Shown here piece by piece: positions 34,660 to 39,780 of a DNA stretch of 39,780 nt. Every line of letters starts with the position of its first letter. The first letter of the stretch is position 1. A program made the position numbers and the translations under genes. Source of the DNA: an uncultured Clostridia bacterium (lineage in GTDB: Bacteria > Bacillota_A > Clostridia > TANB77 > CAG-508); contig CAKOYL010000004.1 of the NCBI GenBank assembly GCA_934130705.1, positions 1 to 39,780 of the forward strand. Direction: 5' to 3'. A model generated the notes under the pieces. That model had not been told where the DNA came from and did no database searches. It was given only the letters and a program-made list of their open reading frames with translations.

Positions 34660-35346
34660 TTACTTAATACGAGCTCTAATAATAATTCTATTATTATTAA
34701 TATTATTACAAGTTATAAGAGTAAGATTCTTCTCATTTTTATCATAATCATAAATTGGAGAAAAGTCATTATTATTTACTTCATAAACACTTTCTACAAA
34801 ATAATTAAATGCATTTTGAGAATTGTCATATAAAACAATTTTATTATTTACTTTTAATAAATTAACATTACTAAAGAACATATTACTATTATAATTATGA
34901 CCTAAAATACAGATATTTCCAACTTTCCCAGGTTCAGGACCATAAAATCTGCAAGGAGAAACTTTTAAATCATTATCACTGTAATAAGCAAAAATAGGGT
35001 AATACAAATTTATAGATTTAATTTCAATAATTCCTAAAATATAGTTACTTTTGGCATTTTCATCCAATATAGTAAAAAAATTGTTAGAATATATATCATT
35101 AGAATTTTCAGTATCAGCATACAATCTAGTTAAATTATAATTATACAAAAGACTATCAGAGTAGGTTGAATTTTTGTGCAAATTTTGCCAATAGAAAAAT
35201 AAATAAATAATTAATAATAAAAAAAGTATAATAGAAATATAAAATTGAATCTTTATAAAAGACTTTGATTTTTTGTTTTTATTTTTATTATTATTCCTAT
35301 CAAAATTTTTAGAATTTTCAAGTTTTGTTTGTAATATTTGATTCAT
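34660..35346 (-). CDS. Sortase family protein
   Basis: 228 aa transpeptidase anchored by an N-terminal transmembrane helix (~31-53) after a Lys/Asn-rich cytoplasmic tail. The catalytic residues are visible: H150 in CILGHNYNS, C213 in LTLITCNN and an Arg at 220 or 224. PIFAYYSDNDLKVSPCRFYGP lies where the beta-strand before the active site is expected. The order and spacing fit a class-B/D-like sortase. No LPXTG-like substrate is encoded in this window, so it may be an orphan housekeeping or pilus sortase. Convergent with glmM; GGAAAGG precedes its start. The T-box transcript starts divergently from its promoter region. Confidence 0.88.
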   Translation of the reverse strand: MNQILQTKLENSKNFDRNNNKNKNKKSKSFIKIQFYISIILFLLLIIYLFFYWQNLHKNSTYSDSLLYNYNLTRLYADTENSNDIYSNNFFTILDENAKSNYILGIIEIKSINLYYPIFAYYSDNDLKVSPCRFYGPEPGKVGNICILGHNYNSNMFFSNVNLLKVNNKIVLYDNSQNAFNYFVESVYEVNNNDFSPIYDYDKNEKNLTLITCNNINNNRIIIRARIK

Positions 35347-35372
35347 ATTTAAACCTTTCCATTGTTTTATTT

Positions 35373-35402
35373 AGTATATGTAGAATAATAAAAATAAAAC
35401 AA
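35373..35402 (-). promoter_or_regulatory. Promoter of the sortase gene
   Basis: On the minus strand: -35 TTGTTT (35402-35397), 18-nt spacer, -10 TATACT (35378-35373), 27 nt before the start. Divergent from the T-box promoter 36 nt away. Confidence 0.45.
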
Positions 35403-35437
35403 AAGATATAATAAATAAAAAAAAATAATAAAACCAC

Positions 35438-35465
35438 TTGAAATCACAAAAAAATGTGATATAAT
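35438..35465 (+). promoter_or_regulatory. Promoter of the T-box/DUF1653/ileS transcript
   Basis: -35 TTGAAA (35438-35443), 16-nt spacer, -10 TATAAT (35460-35465) with TG at 35457-35458. Transcription should begin near 35472, just before the T-box leader. Confidence 0.7.
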
Positions 35466-35472
35466 AATAAAC

Positions 35473-35767
35473 ATAAAAATAAAAAAAGACAAAAGTAAGG
35501 ACAACAAAAATTATAAAATATCTTAAAGAGAGCCAAAGTAAGCTGTGAATTTGGTAAGTAAAAATAATTTTTTATCACCTTAACTGTTTTTAGACTTAAA
35601 GCAAAATAAAAGTGCAAGTAAGTCTAAACGTAAATCTGCGTTAAAGATATTGAGTGAATAATGTAAACAAATTTATATAAAACGCAAAACGCATTATTAA
35701 AATAGGTGGTACCGCGGAATTCAAGCTATTTCGTCCTAATATTAGGATGAGATAGCTTTTATTTTTT
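35473..35767 (+). ncRNA. T-box riboswitch leader
   Basis: The T-box sequence AGGTGGTACCGCGG is at 35704-35717, followed by the intrinsic terminator at 35723-35767. A stem I candidate closes ATATCTT (35518-35524) with AAGATAT (35644-35650) and contains a hairpin TTAGACTT/AAGTCTAA (35590-35627). An ATC codon (Ile) at 35634-35636 lies on the 3' side of stem I, where the specifier is expected, which agrees with ileS downstream. The specifier position is my inference from helix placement. Uncharged tRNA binding stabilises the antiterminator and allows transcription. Confidence 0.93.
35723..35767 (+). terminator. T-box-controlled terminator
   Basis: AAGCTAT (35723-35729) plus TCCT pairs with AGGA plus ATAGCTT (35752-35758), hexaloop AATATT, then TTTTATTTTTT. 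The U-tract runs into the left arm of the palindromic element starting at 35765. Confidence 0.9.
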
Positions 35768-35909
35768 CAAACAACGAATCGTTCAATCGACCAATGGGGA
35801 CGTTCTTTAATTGGTTGAAAAAGTATATGAATAAATATTAAAAAGAAAATAATATTCAACCAATTAAAGAACGTCCCCATTGGTCGATTGAACGATTCGC
35901 TGTTTGAAA
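35765..35909. repeat. Large palindromic element (REP/MITE-like), 55-bp arms
   Basis: Left arm 35765-35819 and right arm 35855-35909 are inverted copies with a single mismatch; the 35-nt loop is A-rich. The core contains CCAATGGGGACGTTCTTTA, a word family known from dispersed repeats associated with IS200/Y1 transposases in anaerobes (family link from memory, not checked). No coding potential. It lies between the T-box terminator and the ribosome site of the next gene and would form a very stable RNA hairpin in the read-through message. Confidence 0.9.
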
Positions 35910-35926
35910 TCAAGAAGGAGGAACAT

Positions 35927-36178
35927 ATGCAAGAATTAAAAATAGGCAGAGTATACAAGCATTTCAAAGGAGACTACTATGTAGTGGAAAATATAGCAAA
36001 AGACTCAGAGAATCAAGAAGAAATGGTAATATACAGAAGACTATATGAAGATGGTAGCTTATGGGTAAGACCAAAAGAAATGTTTTTATCAGAAGTGGAT
36101 CACGAAAAATATCCAAATGTAAAACAAAAATATAGATTTGAATTACAAGAAATAAAATCAGTCAAAACAAAAATTTAA
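35927..36178 (+). CDS. DUF1653 domain protein
   Basis: 83 aa from ATG 35927, with AAGGAGGA 6 nt upstream; frame continues upstream into the palindrome but has no ribosome site there. DUF1653 pattern: [21 protein letters not shown], then [18 protein letters not shown] and KEMFLSEV near 60. Small soluble protein of unknown biochemical role, common in clostridia and in phage-like contexts. Here it lies between the T-box and ileS, so its expression follows isoleucine tRNA charging. Bracketed by copies of the palindromic repeat. Confidence 0.88.
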   Translation: MQELKIGRVYKHFKGDYYVVENIAKDSENQEEMVIYRRLYEDGSLWVRPKEMFLSEVDHEKYPNVKQKYRFELQEIKSVKTKI

Positions 36179-36191
36179 TTAATAAATAAAT

Positions 36192-36245
36192 GAGACCAAT
36201 CGTAGACGTTACTCAACCAATTTAAGAACGTCCCCGTTGGTTGAA
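36192..36245. repeat. Degenerate copy of the palindromic element, upstream of ileS
   Basis: 36213-36245 (TCAACCAATTTAAGAACGTC and onward) matches the right arm of the 35765 element closely; 36194-36212 resembles its left arm with several changes. Short arms TCAACCAA and TTGGTTGA remain inverted. It ends directly at the ileS ribosome site. Confidence 0.75.
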
Positions 36246-36262
36246 AAAAAGGAGGAAATTTT

Positions 36263-39200
36263 ATGTACAAAAAAGTTGAATTAAAAAAAGGCTTTGTTGG
36301 AATGGAAAACGAAGTTGCAGATTACTGGAAGAAAAATGACATAGTCAAGAAAAATTTTGATATGAATAAAGGTCAAAGATATTTTACATTTTATGATGGA
36401 CCTCCAACAGCAAATGGAAAACCACATGTTGGACATATTGAAACAAGAGTTATGAAAGACATAATCCCTAGATACAAAGTAATGAAAGGTTACCATGTTG
36501 ATAGAAAAGCAGGTTGGGACACACATGGTCTTCCAGTTGAACTTGAAATAGAAAAGAAACTTGGTATTTCAGGAAAACAACAAATCGAAGAATATGGTGT
36601 AGAAAAATTCGTAAAAGAATGTAAAGAAAGCGTTTTCACATATGTTCATATGTGGGAAGAAATGACAAACAAAGTTGGTTATTGGGTAGATATGGAACAT
36701 CCATATGTAACATACCACAATGACTACATTGAATCTGTTTGGTGGGCTTTAAGTCAATTATGGAAAAAAGGACTTTTATATGAAGGTCACAAAGTAATGC
36801 CATATTGTCCAAGATGTGGAACAGCTTTATCTTCACACGAAGTTGCACAAGGTTATAAAGATGTTAAAGACTTAACTTGTATTGCAAAATTCAAAGTTGT
36901 AGGAAAAGATAACACATATATTTTAGCATGGACAACAACTCCATGGACATTACCTTCAAACTTAGCATTATGTGTAAACAAATCATATACTTATGCAGAA
37001 ATTAAAGCAAATATTGGAACAGATGATGAACCAGTATACGAAAACTATATTTTAGCAAAAGATTTAATAGAATCAGTATTAAAAGAAACACCATATGAAA
37101 TCGTAAAAGAATTCAAAGGTGAAGAATTATTAGGAACAAAATATGAACAATTAATGCCATTTGCAAAAGTTGATGGAAAAGCCTTTGAAGTAATTCATGG
37201 AGATTACGTAACATTAACAGATGGTACAGGAATAGTTCATATTGCACCAGCATATGGTGAAGATGATAGTTTAGTTTCTAAACAAAATGGTATAGCATTT
37301 GTAAACTTAGTTGACAAAACAGGAAAATTCGTACCAGAAGTAGAACCATGGGCAGGTAGATTTGTTAGAGATTGTAACGAAGATATTTGCAAATGGTTAC
37401 AAGATGAAAATAAACTATTTAGCAAAGAAAAACATATGCACTCATATCCACACTGTTGGAGATGTGACACACCATTGCTTTACTACCCAAAAGAAAGTTG
37501 GTTTGTTGCAATGAGTAAACTAAGAGATGAATTAGTTGAAAACAATAATAAAGTAAATTGGTATCCAGATACAATTAGAACCGGAAGATTTGGAAAATTC
37601 CTAGAAAACGTAATAGACTGGGGAATTTCAAGAGACAGATATTGGGGAACACCACTTCCAATTTGGACTTGTGAAGATGAAAAGTGTGGACACCAAGAAT
37701 GTATTGGAAGCATTGCAGAATTAAAGGAAAAAGCAATAGACTGCCCAGATGATATCGAATTACACAAACCATATATTGATAATGTACATTTAAAATGTCC
37801 AAAATGTGGTAAAAAAATGACAAGAGCAAAAGAAGTTATAGACTGCTGGTTTGACTCTGGTTCAATGCCATTTGCACAATTACATTACCCATTTGAAAAC
37901 CAAGACTTATTTGAGAAAAATTTCCCAGCACAATTCATATCAGAAGCAATAGATCAAACAAGAGGATGGTTCTATACATTAACAGCCTTAGGAACAGCAT
38001 TATTTGGAAGAACACCATTTGAAAACTGTATAGTATTAGGACACGTACTAGACTCAAAAGGACAAAAAATGTCAAAATCAAAAGGTAACGGAGTAGATCC
38101 AATGGTATTATTAAACGAAGTTGGAGCAGATGCTACAAGATGGCATTTCTACACATGTAGTGCACCATGGTTACCAACAAGATTAGGACTAGAAAATGTA
38201 CAAGAAACCCAAAGAGGATTTTTAAGCACATTATGGAATGTATACTCATTCTATGTTCTATATGCAGAAATAGACCAATTCAATCCATTAGAATATAAAG
38301 ATTACAAAGTAACAAACATAATGGACAAATGGATTATCTCTAAATTAAATACATTAGTAAAAGAAGTAGATAAAAAATTAGACAAATATGATATAACATC
38401 AGCAGCACTTCAAATTGAAAGCTTTACAGATGAACTTTCAAACTGGTATGTACGTAGAAACAGAGAAAGATTCTGGAGTCAAGAATTAACAGATGAAAAG
38501 ATAGGAGCATATGTAACATTATACAAAGTATTAGTAACATTAAGCAAAATATCAGCACCATTTGTACCATTCATGACAGAGGAAATCTATCAAAACTTAG
38601 TAGCTGGATTAGACAAGACAGCACCAGAAAGTATACACTTATGCTCATGGCCAGAATATGATGCAGCAGCAGTAGATACAAAACTAGAACAAGAAATGGA
38701 CTTAGCATACACAATAGTAAAACTAGGAAGAAGTGCAAGAAATTCAGTAAATATCAAAAACAGACAACCATTATCAGAAATGTTAATATCTGTAGATACT
38801 TTACCAGAATATTATTCAGACATTGTAAAAGAAGAATTAAATGTTAAAAAAGTTGAACTAGGAGCAGAAATGTCAGACTACGTAAACTTTGAAATAAAAC
38901 CAAATTTACCAGTATTAGGAAAAGAATACGGAAAATTAATCCCAAGAATAAAAGAAGAAATAGCAAAGAAAAATCAAATGGACTTAGCAAACACAGTAAA
39001 AAACGGTGGAGTTGAATACATTGAAATAGATGATACACAAATTGGTTTAAATTCAGAAAACTTATTAATAACAATGAATGGAAAAGATGGATTTGCATTT
39101 GCTGGTGAAGGTGAAATAGGTGTTGTATTAGACACACATATCACACCAGAATTAAAAGAAGAAGGTTATGTAAGAGAAGTATTATCAAAAGTTCAAAATA

Positions 39201-39412
39201 TGAGAAAAGACAAAGGTTTTGAAGTATTAGATAAAATAAATCTTTATGTATCTGGAAATGAAATGTTAGAAAATGTTATAAAACAAAATGCTGAGTTAAT
39301 TAAACATGATACTTTAGCAGTAGAAATCGTTTATGATGCAGATAGAGCAGATTATACAGATACAAATATTAATGGTGAAAATTTAAATATTGATGTTGAA
39401 GTTGTGAAATAA
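36263..39412 (+). CDS. ileS: Isoleucyl-tRNA synthetase, long type
   Basis: 1049 aa class I synthetase. HIGH-type motif is HVGH at 55-58 in [15 protein letters not shown] at 602-606, editing domain between about 200 and 400, tryptophan-rich WDTHGLPVE near 90. Zinc-type pairs CPRCG (~178) and CPKCG (~513) are present. Length and motif context fit the longer, eukaryote-like IleRS type that is naturally less sensitive to mupirocin than the ~920-aa type (established for the family, not tested here). GGAGG lies 7 nt before the ATG. Controlled by the upstream T-box. Followed by a terminator. Confidence 0.96.
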   Translation: MYKKVELKKGFVGMENEVADYWKKNDIVKKNFDMNKGQRYFTFYDGPPTANGKPHVGHIETRVMKDIIPRYKVMKGYHVDRKAGWDTHGLPVELEIEKKLGISGKQQIEEYGVEKFVKECKESVFTYVHMWEEMTNKVGYWVDMEHPYVTYHNDYIESVWWALSQLWKKGLLYEGHKVMPYCPRCGTALSSHEVAQGYKDVKDLTCIAKFKVVGKDNTYILAWTTTPWTLPSNLALCVNKSYTYAEIKANIGTDDEPVYENYILAKDLIESVLKETPYEIVKEFKGEELLGTKYEQLMPFAKVDGKAFEVIHGDYVTLTDGTGIVHIAPAYGEDDSLVSKQNGIAFVNLVDKTGKFVPEVEPWAGRFVRDCNEDICKWLQDENKLFSKEKHMHSYPHCWRCDTPLLYYPKESWFVAMSKLRDELVENNNKVNWYPDTIRTGRFGKFLENVIDWGISRDRYWGTPLPIWTCEDEKCGHQECIGSIAELKEKAIDCPDDIELHKPYIDNVHLKCPKCGKKMTRAKEVIDCWFDSGSMPFAQLHYPFENQDLFEKNFPAQFISEAIDQTRGWFYTLTALGTALFGRTPFENCIVLGHVLDSKGQKMSKSKGNGVDPMVLLNEVGADATRWHFYTCSAPWLPTRLGLENVQETQRGFLSTLWNVYSFYVLYAEIDQFNPLEYKDYKVTNIMDKWIISKLNTLVKEVDKKLDKYDITSAALQIESFTDELSNWYVRRNRERFWSQELTDEKIGAYVTLYKVLVTLSKISAPFVPFMTEEIYQNLVAGLDKTAPESIHLCSWPEYDAAAVDTKLEQEMDLAYTIVKLGRSARNSVNIKNRQPLSEMLISVDTLPEYYSDIVKEELNVKKVELGAEMSDYVNFEIKPNLPVLGKEYGKLIPRIKEEIAKKNQMDLANTVKNGGVEYIEIDDTQIGLNSENLLITMNGKDGFAFAGEGEIGVVLDTHITPELKEEGYVREVLSKVQNMRKDKGFEVLDKINLYVSGNEMLENVIKQNAELIKHDTLAVEIVYDADRADYTDTNINGENLNIDVEVVK

Positions 39413-39430
39413 TAATTAAATAACATTCTT

Positions 39431-39470
39431 AAGCACAGTTTCTTTAAGTAGAAGCTGTGTTTCTTATTAT
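39431..39470 (+). terminator. Terminator after ileS
   Basis: CACAGTTTCT (39434-39443) with AGAAGCTGTG (39450-39459), one G-U pair, 6-nt loop, followed by a T-rich tract. Confidence 0.8.
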
Positions 39471-39496
39471 AATATAAATTCCACAAATACAGTTTT

Positions 39497-39541
39497 ACAA
39501 TAGATATTAATATGAATTATATACAATAGATATTAATATGA
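39497..39541 (+). repeat. Two direct repeats upstream of the last gene
   Basis: ACAATAGATATTAATATGA occurs at 39497-39515 and again, identical, at 39523-39541. The start-to-start distance is 26 bp, about two and a half helical turns. Each contains the partial palindrome ATTAAT. They end 8 bp before the -35 of the following promoter. Confidence 0.8.
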
Positions 39542-39548
39542 TTTATTG

Positions 39549-39577
39549 TTGCAATACCAAAATAAATATGTTAAAAT
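39549..39577 (+). promoter_or_regulatory. Promoter of the CmpB-like gene
   Basis: -35 TTGCAA (39549-39554), 17-nt spacer, -10 TAAAAT (39572-39577) with TG extension at 39569-39570; 27 nt before the start codon. Confidence 0.65.
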
Positions 39578-39603
39578 GATTAATATAAAAATAGGGGGGG
39601 AAT

Positions 39604-39780
39604 ATGAATAACACAAGTATCACAGAGACAAACCAATTAAACCAAAAACAGAAAAAAGTACTATATTTTTTTGTTTACGCCTTTTTGGGATGGGTATTAG
39701 AAACAATATATTGTGTAGTTACATTAGGAGTATTTAATAAAAGAGGATTTTTGTATGGACCAATTTGCCCAATATATGGT
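39604..39780 (+). CDS. CmpB-type (PF06541) membrane protein, 5' part only
   Basis: Truncated by the window edge; 59 codons are visible. After a hydrophilic Asn/Gln/Lys-rich start, the first membrane helix begins YFFVYAFLGWVLETIYC, followed by the family signature NKRGFLYGPICPIYG. This pattern identifies the putative ABC-transporter type IV/CmpB family, widespread in clostridia with no settled function. A run of G's lies 4 nt before the ATG, and a good promoter with twin direct repeats precedes it. Confidence 0.8.
   Translation, partial: MNNTSITETNQLNQKQKKVLYFFVYAFLGWVLETIYCVVTLGVFNKRGFLYGPICPIYG

Noticed and set aside
35444..35460. Inverted repeat ATCACA/TGTGAT between the -35 and -10 of the T-box promoter
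   Set aside because: The right half is simply the TGTGAT context of the extended -10, also seen at the 30899 promoter without the left half.

Overview
The window is a very A+T-rich bacterial chromosome segment from a Gram-positive anaerobe, most likely class Clostridia. The evidence is AGGAGG-type ribosome-binding sites, TTGACA/TATAAT promoters often with a TGn extended -10, a T-box leader, the remA-rpoZ-gmk gene order, a rubrerythrin, a sortase and a dockerin-bearing secreted protease. TGA is used as a stop, so the genetic code is standard. I cannot name the species.

Left part (1-8.9 kb): a U32-family peptidase on the minus strand faces two unrecognised plus-strand genes (121 and 580 aa) and a rubrerythrin. 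A housekeeping operon follows: rsmE, a four-helix membrane protein, yicC, remA, rpoZ, gmk.

Middle (8.9-16 kb): an accessory block. A secreted M6-type metalloprotease with an Ig-like Big_3 domain and a C-terminal dockerin is followed by a surface protein with signal peptide, Ig-like domain, proline/glutamine linker and C-terminal membrane anchor. Both genes, and also the membrane-protein gene after rsmE, are preceded by copies of the same ~75-nt leader containing a bulged hairpin and a short helix next to the Shine-Dalgarno. The two-gene cassette is bracketed by two copies of a ~108-bp hairpin/terminator module. Next come a coiled-coil protein built from 42-bp tandem repeats, a small membrane protein and an LCP-family cell-wall glycopolymer ligase.

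Capsule/exopolysaccharide locus (16-33.2 kb): initiating sugar-phosphate transferase, four glycosyltransferases, EpsG-like polymerase, polysaccharide pyruvyl transferase, Wzx flippase, two acyltransferases, a large membrane protein, a UbiA-type prenyltransferase with a HAD phosphatase, VanZ, and then the chain-length and tyrosine-phosphorylation module (Wzz/YveK, CpsD kinase, CpsB phosphatase). The glycosyltransferase block is visibly more T-rich than the flanking A-rich genes. It contains a wrecked second copy of vanZ, which marks a recombination seam. The prenyltransferase/phosphatase/membrane-protein group suggests a polyprenyl-phosphate pentose donor.

Right part (33.2-39.8 kb): glmM, a convergent sortase gene, then a T-box leader controlling a DUF1653 gene and a long-type ileS. 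A 55-bp-arm palindromic element of REP/MITE type sits directly at the T-box terminator U-tract, and a degenerate copy lies just before ileS. The window ends inside a CmpB-type membrane-protein gene.
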